Shown piece after piece: positions 1 through 9,172 of a DNA stretch of 64,000 nucleotides (positions are counted from its first letter, which is position 1; every line of letters starts with the position of its first letter). The translations under genes and the position numbers were made by a program. The notes beneath the pieces are model-generated. The model did not search any database. It saw only the letters and a program-made list of their open reading frames with translations, and was not told where the DNA came from. Source of the stretch: CAITSH01 sp025356665 (lineage in GTDB: Bacteria > Pseudomonadota > Gammaproteobacteria > Burkholderiales > SG8-39). The stretch is from positions 62,001 to 126,000 of the forward strand of contig JANXRV010000019.1 of NCBI GenBank assembly GCA_025356665.1, in the 5' to 3' direction.

Positions 1-228
1 TTCCAATTGTTCCTGCAAGCGCTTGATCTGTTCTGCAACCTTCTGCATCTCCTGATCTCGTTTGGAAAATTCCGCTTCAATTTTTTTCTGTGCCCGTAAA
101 GCAGGAGCAGAGTCGCGCAAAATCCTGTCAATATTTACGTACCCGACTTTACCCTCTGCTTGCGCGTGGCCGTTACCAGCCAGTGCAAAAAGCATTAGCG
201 CTAAGGAAAACTGAAACAGTTTCAACAT
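1..228 (-). CDS. skp: OmpH/Skp-family periplasmic chaperone, N-terminal part (cut by window edge)
   Basis: The first 76 codons are present and the reading frame runs off the window start. Residues 1-23 form a signal peptide (basic MLKLF start, hydrophobic core, cleavage near GHA-QA). The mature part begins with the family pattern KVGYVNIDRILRDS and then becomes a charged helix rich in K, E and Q, as in the coiled-coil tentacles of Skp. Skp holds unfolded outer-membrane proteins in the periplasm on their way to the Bam complex. It lies 28 bases downstream of bamA on the same strand, the usual order bamA-skp, which supports the call. The C-terminus cannot be seen. Confidence 0.9.
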   Translation of the reverse strand, partial: MLKLFQFSLALMLFALAGNGHAQAEGKVGYVNIDRILRDSAPALRAQKKIEAEFSKRDQEMQKVAEQIKRLQEQLE

Positions 229-256
229 TTTCTCCAAGTCCGTACGAAAACTGAAA

Positions 257-2539
257 TCAAAAGGTTTGACCAAAGGTAAATTGGAACTTTTGAAGCATAT
301 CGCCCGTTTTCTCGTTGAGGGGTCTACCGTAGCTAACCTTCAAAGGCCCCATTGGAGAGCTCCAAAAAGCGGCGAGTCCCGCCGTGTAGCGGACGTCACT
401 AAGCGCTATTTTAGTTCCATCTTGGAATACTTGGCCGCCATCGACAAACGTACTCAGTCGGAACTGTCTATCGCGCCCGGAACCCGGAAGTGGGAATAGA
501 AATTCGGCACTACCAACGAGCTTCCTGTTCCCGCCTAAGTATGCGCCATTTGGATCCCGCGGGCCGAGTGATGACGGCTGATATCCCCTGAGTGACCCCA
601 TTCCGCCAGCATAATAATTTCGAAAAAACGGCAGTGGTTTTCCTGTATATCCATCTCCAGCACCTACTTCACCAGAAAGCATCACCGTGTAATCACGTCC
701 AAATGTATAAAAAATCTGCTCCGAAGCGCTAATTTTGTAATACCGCAATTTACCCGGTGGTGCAGTAGCCTCGAGACTTATACCGCGTCTTTCCCCTTTC
801 GTTGGCCAGAGGATGCTGTCACGGTTGTCCCGTCCCCATCCGGCGGTTGTGACAATCGACGTGGTGGCCGCCCCGAAGGTATTTACGTAATCGACATAGC
901 GTTGCGGAACGTTTCCTGTCGTGACGTCGCCGAGGTTAATCTTTGTTGCGTCGACAGCCAATCCGAATGAAAGTCGGTCATACGCAGTGAGCGGGTATCC
1001 GAATCGCACGCCGCCCCCGGTACTGGTTGTCTTGTAATCGCCCAATCCCAATCGAGATGCGTCGGTTGTCCGCGTATAAAGATCGAAACCCCGCCCTACT
1101 CCATCGACCGTGTAATAGGGTTCTGTCTGTGAGAGAGAGTACGTCTTGCTGCTCCTGCTGCTGTTGATGACAGCGGAGACAGCCTTGCCGCTACCGAAAA
1201 TATTATCCTGTGAGATCGATGTCGAGACGGTGAGTTTTTCGGTGGTGGAAAATCCAGCCCCAACCAAGAATGCGCCTGTAGGCTTCTCTTTAACCTTTAT
1301 AGTTGCATCCACTTGATCCGGCGAGCCTGGAACAGGGGGAGTTTCGACATCGACTTCGGAAAAATAGCCGAGCCTGTCGAGTCTCTGCTTGGACTTCTGT
1401 ATTTTGTCGGTATCGTAGTAGGCGCCCTCCAATTGGCGCATTTCTCTACGGATCACTTCATCGCGCGTCCGCGTATTGCCGGCGACGTTAATACGTCGGA
1501 CATATACCCTGCGACCGGGATCAATCAGGAAATTGAAGGCGACCTGCCGTTTGTCCTTGTCCGTTTCCGGGACGGGGTTAACGTTGGCAAAAGCATAACC
1601 ATCGTTTCCAAGTCGATCGGTAATTTTTTTGACGCTTTCGTTGAGCAGTTCCCGGGAAAATGTATCCCCGGGTTTCAGCGCAATTAGTGCGCGAACGTCT
1701 GGTTCGGGCAGTAACATTTGTCCCCCGACCTTTATCTCGGATACCGTGTATTTCTCGCCCTCAACGAGTGCGACGGTGATGTATATGCCTTTTTTGTCGG
1801 GCGAGATTGACACTTGGGTAGATTCGATATTGAAATCGAGGTAACCGCGATTGGAGTAGTACGAGCGGAGCGTTTCAAGATCGGCGGATAACTTTTGCTT
1901 AGAATACTGATCGCTTTTGGTGTACCAGGTCAGCCAGCCCGGAGTTGTGATTGAAAACTGTGCCACTAGTTCCTTTTCACCGAACGCCTGGTTGCCAATA
2001 ATATTGATCGATTGAATTTTTGCCGCGTCGCCCTCGGTTATATTGAAATTTACGCCTACACGGTTGCGCTCCAGCGGCGTGACCGTGGTGGTGATTGCAA
2101 CGCCATATTTCCCTCTGTTGAGGTACTGGCGCTTTAGTTCCTGCTCCGCGCGATCTAGCACCGCACGGTCAAAAATTCGTGACTCAGCTAGTCCGACTTC
2201 CTTGAATGCTTTTAGGATCGCGTCCTTTTCAAACTCTTTGAGGCCGGCAAATTCAATCGAGGATATCGCCGGGCGTTCCTCCACCACAACGATCAGCACG
2301 TCACGATCGACCTCGAGTCGAACATCCTTAAAAAAACCAGTCGCAAACAACGCTCGAACCGCTGCTGCTGCCTTTTCGTCATCAACTTTCTCACCAACCT
2401 TGACGGGGAGATAGCTGAAAATCGTACCTGCCTCGACGCGCTGTATGCCCTCTACGCGAATGTCCTTCACGATAAAGGAGTCGAAAGCGTGGGCAAGTAA
2501 CGGGATTAAAAACATCCCGAGTGCAAGTAAGCGAAGCAT
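257..2539 (-). CDS. bamA: Outer membrane protein assembly factor BamA
   Basis: BamA is the core Omp85 barrel of the Bam complex, which folds and inserts beta-barrel proteins into the outer membrane. The 760-residue product has a signal peptide (about 1-18), a periplasmic half with POTRA repeats beginning at FIVKDIRVEGIQRVE, and a C-terminal 16-strand barrel. The loop-6 signature appears as LRGYQ, and the last residues end in aromatic F (FGQTF), the usual beta-signal. Length is normal for the family. It sits between rseP, 10 bases upstream on the minus strand, and skp downstream, the standard envelope-biogenesis order. Confidence 0.97.
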   Translation of the reverse strand: MLRLLALGMFLIPLLAHAFDSFIVKDIRVEGIQRVEAGTIFSYLPVKVGEKVDDEKAAAAVRALFATGFFKDVRLEVDRDVLIVVVEERPAISSIEFAGLKEFEKDAILKAFKEVGLAESRIFDRAVLDRAEQELKRQYLNRGKYGVAITTTVTPLERNRVGVNFNITEGDAAKIQSINIIGNQAFGEKELVAQFSITTPGWLTWYTKSDQYSKQKLSADLETLRSYYSNRGYLDFNIESTQVSISPDKKGIYITVALVEGEKYTVSEIKVGGQMLLPEPDVRALIALKPGDTFSRELLNESVKKITDRLGNDGYAFANVNPVPETDKDKRQVAFNFLIDPGRRVYVRRINVAGNTRTRDEVIRREMRQLEGAYYDTDKIQKSKQRLDRLGYFSEVDVETPPVPGSPDQVDATIKVKEKPTGAFLVGAGFSTTEKLTVSTSISQDNIFGSGKAVSAVINSSRSSKTYSLSQTEPYYTVDGVGRGFDLYTRTTDASRLGLGDYKTTSTGGGVRFGYPLTAYDRLSFGLAVDATKINLGDVTTGNVPQRYVDYVNTFGAATTSIVTTAGWGRDNRDSILWPTKGERRGISLEATAPPGKLRYYKISASEQIFYTFGRDYTVMLSGEVGAGDGYTGKPLPFFRNYYAGGMGSLRGYQPSSLGPRDPNGAYLGGNRKLVGSAEFLFPLPGSGRDRQFRLSTFVDGGQVFQDGTKIALSDVRYTAGLAAFWSSPMGPLKVSYGRPLNEKTGDMLQKFQFTFGQTF

Positions 2540-2549
2540 ATAGGTCAGA

Positions 2550-3914
2550 TTAGCCCGAAATTAATCGATTTATATCGTTGTAAAACGCGAATGCGGTCAG
2601 CAGAATAAGCAGGGAAAGTCCAAGTTTTTGCCCAAAATTCATGATTTGATCGGAGACCGGGCTACCTTTGATCAATTCGACAACATAATACATCAAATGC
2701 CCACCATCCAATAACGGGATCGGCAGCAAATTCAGGACTCCAAGGCTGATGCTAATAAGGGCTAAAAAGCCAATGTACGCCATCACTCCGAGCTGTGCGG
2801 ACTGCCCGGCGTAATCTGCAATCGTCACAGGGCCGCTCAGGTGCCTCCAAGACACTTCGCCTAAAAGCATTTTCCCGAACATTTTTAGGCTGAACAATGC
2901 GGTATCCCAGGTTCGGGCAAATGCCCTTGGGATTGCCTCGAAGGGGCCGTAACGTACGGTGACAGTCAACTGCTTCAAACTTTCCACGTCCATTAGCGCC
3001 GATACGCCGATGCGGCCAAAACTAAGTTGGCCCTGGGTAACAAGTTCAGGCACAAGGGTAACGATCCTTTCCCCGGATGTCGTCCCAAGTCCCAAAGCGA
3101 GTGCAGTTCCCCCCTGGGTACGGATAATTGCAACCAACTGTTCCCACGTCTCTAAACGCACTCCCGCGGCCGTCAGAACTCGATCGCCAACTTTAATTCC
3201 CGCTCGCTCTGCAACGCTCCCCTTCGCAACGCTTCCTATAACGGCGTCAACGCGGGGGCGAAAAATTCGAAGTCCGGACTTGGCGAGAAGATCCCCTTCA
3301 AGGTCTCTCTCGTTGAAGTTGGAGAAATCAAGTTCTAACCAGTTCAGCTCATTTCGCTGATTTAGTGTTTCGAGTTTTACCACCCCTCGGTCCATCACGT
3401 GTTTCATCAACTGCCAACGCAGGTCCTGCCAGCTCGCAACGGGAAACCCGTTCACGCGCGTCACAGTCTCGCCCCCCAGCAAGCCGCTCATGGCGGCAAT
3501 TGACTTCGGTTCGGGGGGGGCGATCTTGGGTTTATTTTCAACTACGCCTACAATCAAAATGCACCAATAGATGACGACAGCGAGAGCAAGGTTTGCGAGT
3601 GGGCCGGCCAGAACGATGGCAATCCGTCTCCAAACCGTTTGTTGGTTGAAGGCACGAGGCAGTTCATTCGGGTCTACGGGCCCCTCTCGTTCGTCCAGCA
3701 TTTTTACGTAACCGCCCAAGGGCCAGGCGGCGATTGTCCATTCCGTTCGATCCGCCCCCATCCTTAACGTGAAGATCGGGTTCCCAAATCCAACGGAGAA
3801 ACGAAGTACCTTGACGCCACACATGCGTGCGACGCAGAAATGTCCGAGTTCATGAATGACGATAAGAATTGCCAACGCCACAAGAAAGGCAAGCAGAGTC
3901 GTTAAGAATGTCAT
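2550..3914 (-). CDS. rseP: RIP metalloprotease RseP (site-2 protease)
   Basis: This inner-membrane zinc protease cuts transmembrane segments, classically the anti-sigma factor RseA in the sigma-E envelope stress response, and clears signal-peptide remnants. Residues 21-25 are HELGH, the HExxH zinc site inside the first membrane helix. The second metal motif, LDGGH, lies near residue 404 within the C-terminal membrane helices. Two PDZ-like domains occupy the middle (GSVAERAGIKVGDRVL is one ligand groove). At 454 residues it is the usual length. The start ATG overlaps the dxr stop by 4 bases (ATGA), so the two are translationally coupled. Confidence 0.96.
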   Translation of the reverse strand: MTFLTTLLAFLVALAILIVIHELGHFCVARMCGVKVLRFSVGFGNPIFTLRMGADRTEWTIAAWPLGGYVKMLDEREGPVDPNELPRAFNQQTVWRRIAIVLAGPLANLALAVVIYWCILIVGVVENKPKIAPPEPKSIAAMSGLLGGETVTRVNGFPVASWQDLRWQLMKHVMDRGVVKLETLNQRNELNWLELDFSNFNERDLEGDLLAKSGLRIFRPRVDAVIGSVAKGSVAERAGIKVGDRVLTAAGVRLETWEQLVAIIRTQGGTALALGLGTTSGERIVTLVPELVTQGQLSFGRIGVSALMDVESLKQLTVTVRYGPFEAIPRAFARTWDTALFSLKMFGKMLLGEVSWRHLSGPVTIADYAGQSAQLGVMAYIGFLALISISLGVLNLLPIPLLDGGHLMYYVVELIKGSPVSDQIMNFGQKLGLSLLILLTAFAFYNDINRLISG

Positions 3915-5104
3915 TGGATTGACATCGCTGTGATTAATTCCGCCGCGACTACGCGGGAATGCCGATCAGCCTCGATGATCTCGTCGATTGTCTGAACCGG
4001 ACCAAACGGAACCCGCGCGAGGGTTTCTGAAATGATATTTGTAATTCGATTAAACGCCAGCTTATGATCGAGAAAAGCTGCTACTGCTATTTCATTTGCA
4101 GCATTGAAAACGGCGGATGTAGAGCCTCCTGCATTCAATACTTCGTACGCAAGCCTAAGCGAAGGGAAACGCTCAAAATTCGGTTTCTCGAAAGTAAGTG
4201 TGCCAGTGCGAAATAGGTCCAAGGAATCGACACCAGAGTCTATCCGCTCCGGATACGCCAGTGCTTGTGCGATCGGAGTGCGCATATCCGGATTTCCTAG
4301 TTGAGCCAGAACTGACCCGTCCGAGTATTCCACCATGGAGTGAATGACACTTTGCGGGTGAATTACCACCTCAATTTGGGACGAAGTCGCATTAAAAAGC
4401 CAATGTGCCTCTATGATTTCAAGTCCCTTGTTCATCATAGTCGCAGAGTCCACCGAGATTTTTCGCCCCATTACCCAATTGGGATGGGCGCAAGCCTGCT
4501 CTGGCGTGACATTGAGCAGTAATTCGGAGGCCGTAGTTCGGAAAGGCCCGCCGGAACCAGTAAGCAAGATGCGCCGGACTCCTTTTTCGATCAACCCACC
4601 AGGCATATGATTGGGTAGGCACTGAAAAATCGCATTGTGTTCGCTATCAATCGGGAGCAGGGTCGCACCAGCTTCAAGCACCTTCCGCATGAATACTGCG
4701 CCCGCCATTACCAAGGACTCCTTGTTAGCGAGTAAGATTTTCTTACCCGCACCGGCAGCGGCAAGACTTGGCGCTAATCCAGCAGCCCCGACTATTGCTG
4801 CCATGACAGTATCCACTTCGGGGGATTCCGCACAGGCTATAAGCCCCGCCTCACCTACGAGTACTTCAGTTTTTAAACCAAATTGCTTTAATGCCTGCGC
4901 TAATTTTGTCGCGTGTGTCGCGTTAGCTATAACGGCGTACTTGGGGTGATGTCTTTTGCAAAGTGCGGCGAGTTTCTCATGGTTACTATTTGCCGTCAGC
5001 GCGAAAATTCGGTACCGATCCGGATGGCGGCTCGTCACATCAAGCGTGCTGCGACCGATAGAACCGGTCGCGCCCAATACGGTGATATTTTGCATGCTTG
5101 TCAT
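3911..5104 (-). CDS. dxr: 1-deoxy-D-xylulose 5-phosphate reductoisomerase
   Basis: Dxr (IspC) makes 2-C-methylerythritol 4-phosphate from DXP with NADPH, the committed step of the MEP isoprenoid pathway. The N-terminal Rossmann motif is GATGSIG (residues 11-17). The metal and substrate segments LLPIDSEHNAIFQ and SVDSATMMNKGLE are both intact. It is 397 residues long, normal for the family. ATGA overlaps join it to both neighbours (cdsA stop and rseP start), marking one operon. A second in-frame ATG three codons in could be the real start. Together with uppS in the same run it supplies undecaprenyl phosphate precursors. Confidence 0.97.
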   Translation of the reverse strand: MTSMQNITVLGATGSIGRSTLDVTSRHPDRYRIFALTANSNHEKLAALCKRHHPKYAVIANATHATKLAQALKQFGLKTEVLVGEAGLIACAESPEVDTVMAAIVGAAGLAPSLAAAGAGKKILLANKESLVMAGAVFMRKVLEAGATLLPIDSEHNAIFQCLPNHMPGGLIEKGVRRILLTGSGGPFRTTASELLLNVTPEQACAHPNWVMGRKISVDSATMMNKGLEIIEAHWLFNATSSQIEVVIHPQSVIHSMVEYSDGSVLAQLGNPDMRTPIAQALAYPERIDSGVDSLDLFRTGTLTFEKPNFERFPSLRLAYEVLNAGGSTSAVFNAANEIAVAAFLDHKLAFNRITNIISETLARVPFGPVQTIDEIIEADRHSRVVAAELITAMSIQ

Positions 5105-5922
5105 ATTGAAAATAGAAGTGCGGACAAAGGAAGAACCGGGAGCAAAGCATCGATACGATCAAGAATTCCACCGTGTCCAGGCAATATTTTACCGCTGTCC
5201 TTTACTCCCGCACGCCGCTTGAGGGCGGATTCAAACAAATCACCGCATATGCTGAATATCGCAAGGATCCACAAAGCCACCAATATCGCAGCAGCGCCGA
5301 GTGGCGTATCGCGCAGGGAGGCCGGAATGCTTTCAGGAAAGAAGGTTAGCCACGCAACTCCATACGCCGTGACAGCGACCAGCGCACCAGCTGCGCCTTC
5401 CCAGGTTTTCCCCGGACTGATCAGCGGTGCGAGTTTTCGTTTTCCAAATTTTCTTCCGGAAAAGTACGCAGCACTATCCGCTAACCACACGATAACCATG
5501 AATTGAAGTAGCGTTACTGGTGAAACTGCACGCAGTTGAACCATCGCAAAAAAACAGGCTGGCAAAACGATGCATCCTGACAAGGTCAAAACGGCTTGAT
5601 TTCCAAATCGCAGACCGTTTTTTAACCAAAGCGGCATAAATACGCACCAGAAGACCGCTGCCAAGGCATAAAAGAGCCCTACCGTGCGAACGGAGGATGG
5701 TGATGGCCATTCCCATCCAATGAATACGCCGGCCGTCGCTATTACACCGGCAAATGCAATACGTCCCACGCTTGACATCGCCACCAACGCAGCCCATTCC
5801 CATGCGGCAGTGGCAAGGATTGCTGCACAGAACAGGATCCATGCCTTTTGAGGTAAAAAAAACAGTGCTGAAATAAAGAGAACTGCGAGAATTATTGCTG
5901 TGATGACCCTTGTTTTGAGCAT
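5101..5922 (-). CDS. cdsA: Phosphatidate cytidylyltransferase CdsA
   Basis: CdsA condenses phosphatidate with CTP to CDP-diacylglycerol, the branch point of bacterial phospholipid synthesis. The product is a multi-spanning membrane protein (about seven to eight helices) with the family signature near the C-terminus (KRRAGVKDSGKILPGHGGI, then LDRIDALLP). I place the start at the ATG at 5922 (MLKTRVITA, 273 residues). A TTG at 5949 in the same frame abuts the uppS stop but has no ribosome binding site and would add nine atypical residues. It overlaps dxr by 4 bases. Confidence 0.95.
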   Translation of the reverse strand: MLKTRVITAIILAVLFISALFFLPQKAWILFCAAILATAAWEWAALVAMSSVGRIAFAGVIATAGVFIGWEWPSPSSVRTVGLFYALAAVFWCVFMPLWLKNGLRFGNQAVLTLSGCIVLPACFFAMVQLRAVSPVTLLQFMVIVWLADSAAYFSGRKFGKRKLAPLISPGKTWEGAAGALVAVTAYGVAWLTFFPESIPASLRDTPLGAAAILVALWILAIFSICGDLFESALKRRAGVKDSGKILPGHGGILDRIDALLPVLPLSALLFSI

Positions 5923-5949
5923 TACAGGTCCACGCGAGAGTAACTCCAA

Positions 5950-6774
5950 CTAGGAGGCAAGCGATTGCTGCGGACGCAATTGGCCAATACAGTTCGCGTC
6001 TGCCACCTGATCGCTAGTTCGACCGAACCGGCGTTCGCGGAGCCGGTACCAGTCCATTGCGATAGACAGTGCCTTCGCATCGAAGTCTGGCCATAGGGTT
6101 TCTGTGAAATAAAGCTCGGTATAAGCCAATTGCCAGAGTAAAAAATTGCTTATGCGCTGTTCTCCGCCGGTGCGAATAAACAAATCCGGTTCGGGAGCGT
6201 AGTTCATTGCAAGATGTTCAGTCAGATCCGCTTCACTGTAGCGTGCCATCGGACTGTTTGAACATTGCACCATTTTTTCGATCGCTTGGAGCAGATCTCG
6301 GCGCCCGCCATAATTTGCAGCGATGGTCAGCGTTAGTCCTGTGTTGTGTTGGGTCAGTGCCTCAGCCGCAGCCACCAATTGGGAGATGCGCGGGTTAAAC
6401 GCGTTTAATTCTCCGATGACTTTCAAACGAACAGCATTCTTGTGTAGTCGGTCCACCTCCTGCTCAAGAGCCATTGCGAAAAGCTGCTGAAGAACAGTCA
6501 CCTCTTCTTCAGGACGTCGCCAATTCTCGGAACTAAACGCGAATAACGTGAGATGGCTGACTCCCGCGTCAATGCACGCACGTGTTACAGCGCGAACTGA
6601 CTCCAAACCGCGTTTATGCCCGGCGACCCTGGGTAGATGCCGCTTTTTCGCCCAACGTCCGTTGCCGTCCATGATGATGGCAATGTGCTTTGGCAGATCG
6701 CCAATCTGGGGAACTCCCTCTGTCGAACTGGAAAAATTTTTCATGCTTTGTGGGCAATTGATAGGCACGTGCAA
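5950..6774 (-). CDS. uppS: (2E,6E)-farnesyl-diphosphate-specific ditrans,polycis-undecaprenyl-diphosphate synthase
   Basis: UppS extends farnesyl diphosphate with eight isopentenyl units in cis to give the C55 lipid carrier of peptidoglycan and LPS synthesis. The cis-prenyltransferase signature IIMDGNGRWAKKR starts at residue 34 with catalytic Asp36. The C-terminal RTGGEQRISNFLLWQ and ERRFGRT segments are also intact. The start is uncertain: TTG at 6774, GTG at 6768 and ATG at 6744 are all in frame and none has a strong Shine-Dalgarno sequence. The conserved fold begins only at about residue 26. It lies between frr (3 bases upstream) and cdsA. Confidence 0.95.
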   Translation of the reverse strand: MHVPINCPQSMKNFSSSTEGVPQIGDLPKHIAIIMDGNGRWAKKRHLPRVAGHKRGLESVRAVTRACIDAGVSHLTLFAFSSENWRRPEEEVTVLQQLFAMALEQEVDRLHKNAVRLKVIGELNAFNPRISQLVAAAEALTQHNTGLTLTIAANYGGRRDLLQAIEKMVQCSNSPMARYSEADLTEHLAMNYAPEPDLFIRTGGEQRISNFLLWQLAYTELYFTETLWPDFDAKALSIAMDWYRLRERRFGRTSDQVADANCIGQLRPQQSLAS

Positions 6775-6777
6775 TCT

Positions 6778-7341
6778 CTAGACCGCCAACAACTCGATTT
6801 CCTTCGCTTGTATGAGTTTCTCAATTTCGCCGATAAACCGATCCGTTAGCTTCTGGACATCGTCTTGCGCCTTTCGTTCGTCGTCCTCGGAAACAGATTT
6901 TTCCTTGAGCATTTCCTTGAGGGCGGAATTCGCATCCCTGCGCAAGTTACGAACTGCTATTCGGGCGTCTTCTGCTTCGCTCTTCACGACTTTTACCAGC
7001 TCACGCCGCCGCTCTTCCGTAAGCGGGGGCATGGGTATCCGAATCATATCCCCCTGCGAGGCAGGGTTGAGTCCCAGGTCGGAATCTCGGATTGCTTTTT
7101 CGATCGCGCCAGTCATTTTCTTTTCCCAAGGGGATATCCCGATGGTTCGTGCATCGATCAGGCTTACGTTCGCGACCTGGCTCAAGGGAACCATGCTGCC
7201 GTAATAGTCCACTTGTACGTGATCCAAAATGCCGGGATGGGCACGCCCGGTTCTCACTTTGGACAGATCAGTCTTGAGCGCTTCGACTGACTTCTGCATT
7301 TTTTGTTCGGTATTTTTTTTTACTTCGCCGATCGTGGACAC
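6778..7341 (-). CDS. frr: Ribosome recycling factor
   Basis: RRF splits post-termination ribosomes together with EF-G. The product carries the family core QKSVEALKTDLSKVRTGRAH near the N-terminus and PPLTEERRRELVK in the middle. I choose the GTG at 7341: GGAG sits six bases upstream, and the resulting 187 residues fit the usual 185. The longer frame from a TTG at 7353 would bury that GGAG inside the coding sequence. The gene follows pyrH after about 110 bases that show no feature, and precedes uppS, the common pyrH-frr-uppS order. Confidence 0.95.
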   Translation of the reverse strand: MSTIGEVKKNTEQKMQKSVEALKTDLSKVRTGRAHPGILDHVQVDYYGSMVPLSQVANVSLIDARTIGISPWEKKMTGAIEKAIRDSDLGLNPASQGDMIRIPMPPLTEERRRELVKVVKSEAEDARIAVRNLRRDANSALKEMLKEKSVSEDDERKAQDDVQKLTDRFIGEIEKLIQAKEIELLAV

Positions 7342-7454
7342 GATATTCTCCAAAGCTTATTACTGATGCCATCGAAAAACAGCCTGAACAGCCTACGCTA
7401 CCCGGATGACAGACCTAGATTGATTAATTTTACTTTTATCCTGATCGTAAAAAA

Positions 7455-8174
7455 TTACGCGTGAACGAGTGTTCCCTCATCCTCGCCCATCACAACGCGC
7501 TTGAGCGCTCCAGACTTAAAAATACTAAATACTATCAAGGGTAATTTTTGATCCCGGCATAGCGCAAGCGCTGTCGCGTCCATCACCTTCAAATTTCGGG
7601 TAAAGGCTTCGTCAAACGTCAGGCTGGTATAGCGCTTCGCGTCGGGTGTGGTTTTGGGGTCTGCGGTGTATACGCCATCAACCTTGGTCGCCTTAAGAAC
7701 TATTTCCGCACCGATTTCGGACGCCCTCAGAGCCGCTGCCGTGTCTGTGGTGAAAAAAGGATTGCCAGTGCCAGCGGCGAATATGACTATTTTGCCCTCT
7801 TCAAGGTAGCGAATAGCCTTTCCCCGTATATAGGGTTCGACGACCTGTTCAATGTTCAGAGCGGACTGAACCCTTGCATTAAGGCCCGCTCGACGCATTG
7901 CGTCCTGTAGCGCCAAGGCATTCATTATCGTGGCAAGCATTCCCATATAGTCAGCCGTTGCCCGATCCATCCCCGCAGCTCCGGGAGCGACGCCCCGAAA
8001 TATATTCCCGCCCCCAATGACCACCCCCATTTCGAGCCCAAGCTTGGCAATCTCCGCGATTTCCGAAACAATTCTGTCAATCGTTGCACGATTGATTCCG
8101 AAGGGATCGTCGCCCATCAATGCTTCGCCCGAGAGCTTTAGCAAAATTCGCTTGTATTTGGTCGGCGCACTCAT
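7455..8174 (-). CDS. pyrH: UMP kinase
   Basis: PyrH phosphorylates UMP to UDP with ATP as a hexameric amino-acid-kinase-fold enzyme controlled by GTP and UTP. Signatures: KRILLKLSGEALMG at the N-terminus, the GGGNIFRG nucleotide loop, and KATKVDGVYTADPK with Asp residues in the second half. It is 239 residues, normal for the family. It follows tsf by 14 bases in the conserved rpsB-tsf-pyrH-frr order. The TGA stop is followed by a roughly 110-base AT-rich gap before frr. Confidence 0.97.
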   Translation of the reverse strand: MSAPTKYKRILLKLSGEALMGDDPFGINRATIDRIVSEIAEIAKLGLEMGVVIGGGNIFRGVAPGAAGMDRATADYMGMLATIMNALALQDAMRRAGLNARVQSALNIEQVVEPYIRGKAIRYLEEGKIVIFAAGTGNPFFTTDTAAALRASEIGAEIVLKATKVDGVYTADPKTTPDAKRYTSLTFDEAFTRNLKVMDATALALCRDQKLPLIVFSIFKSGALKRVVMGEDEGTLVHA

Positions 8175-8188
8175 TGCTCAGATTCCTT

Positions 8189-9073
8189 CTAGCGAGATAA
8201 GCCAGCCTGGGCCATAACTTCAGCCGCAAAATCAGTGGTTTTCTTTTCTATGCCTTCACCCACGACATAGAGCGAAAACCCCGTGACTGACGCACCCTTT
8301 GCCTTAAGCAGGCTCTCGATGCTTAACTTGTCATCCTTAACAAAGGGTTGGCCTAGCAAAGTAACCTCTTTAAGGTATTTCTGCACGCTACCCTCAATCA
8401 TTTTTTCAACGATATTGGCCGGTTTTCCTGATTCCGCCGCTTTGGCTGCTGCAACACTGCGTTCTTTTTCAATCAATTCGGCCGGAACCTGCTCACGTGA
8501 AAGTGCGACTGGCTTAGAAGCGGCAATTTGCATTGCTAGATCACGTGCAAGACTGTCATCTCCACCTACCACGTCCACCACCACGCCGATTTTGGATCCA
8601 CCGTGCACGTACTGCGCGAGTTTCCCTGTAGCCTGATAACGAACGAAACGACGAACAGATATGTTTTCGCCGATCTTGCCAACAAGCGCTTTCCGCGACT
8701 CTTCCACTGTCGCACCATCAAGTGACAAGGATGAGAGTGCATCAACGTCTGCCGGATTCTTCACGGCGGCGAGTTCTGCTAATTTTGAGACAAAACCGAG
8801 AAAGTCCTCGTTCTTGGCGACAAAATCGGTCTCGCAATTGACCTCCACCATCGCTCCGAGCTTTGCATCGCTCGAAATATAGATACCTACTATTCCTTCC
8901 GCAGCGATTCGGCCCGCGGCTTTGCTCGCCTTGTTACCGAGTTTTACCCTCAAAATTTCCTCGGCCTTGCTCATATCCCCGTTCGCCTCGGTCAGGGCTT
9001 TTTTACATTCCATCATCGGGGCATCGGTTTTTTCACGAAGCTCCCGAACCATTCCAGCGGTGATTTCCGCCAT
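8189..9073 (-). CDS. tsf: Elongation factor Ts
   Basis: EF-Ts is the guanine nucleotide exchange factor for EF-Tu. The N-terminal UBA-like segment (VRELREKTDAPMMECKKAL) and the exchange motif TDFVAKNEDF are present. The 294-residue length matches the family. It follows rpsB after about 100 bases that hold a short hairpin (see 9123-9150), so its expression may be tuned relative to rpsB by partial termination or RNA processing. The start ATG is preceded by AAGGAG, a strong ribosome binding site (TTAAGGAGTCGTAA before the ATG). Confidence 0.97.
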   Translation of the reverse strand: MAEITAGMVRELREKTDAPMMECKKALTEANGDMSKAEEILRVKLGNKASKAAGRIAAEGIVGIYISSDAKLGAMVEVNCETDFVAKNEDFLGFVSKLAELAAVKNPADVDALSSLSLDGATVEESRKALVGKIGENISVRRFVRYQATGKLAQYVHGGSKIGVVVDVVGGDDSLARDLAMQIAASKPVALSREQVPAELIEKERSVAAAKAAESGKPANIVEKMIEGSVQKYLKEVTLLGQPFVKDDKLSIESLLKAKGASVTGFSLYVVGEGIEKKTTDFAAEVMAQAGLSR

Positions 9074-9122
9074 TTACGACTCCTTAAGTTATATGGACCA
9101 AGTCAAACCTGGTGAAATCCTG

Positions 9123-9150
9123 AAAAAAAGGGGCCAATAGCCCCTTTTTT
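9123..9150 (-). terminator. Terminator-like hairpin between rpsB and tsf
   Basis: The stem GGGGC (9130-9134) pairs with GCCCC (9140-9144) around a five-base loop. It is flanked by an A-run on one side and a T-run on the other, so it can act as an intrinsic terminator on either strand. Because it lies between two genes co-transcribed in most bacteria, it is more likely a partial terminator (attenuator) or 3'-end stabiliser for the rpsB message than a full stop. Confidence 0.6.
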
Positions 9151-9172
9151 ATTTACTTTTTTTTCAAGCGGC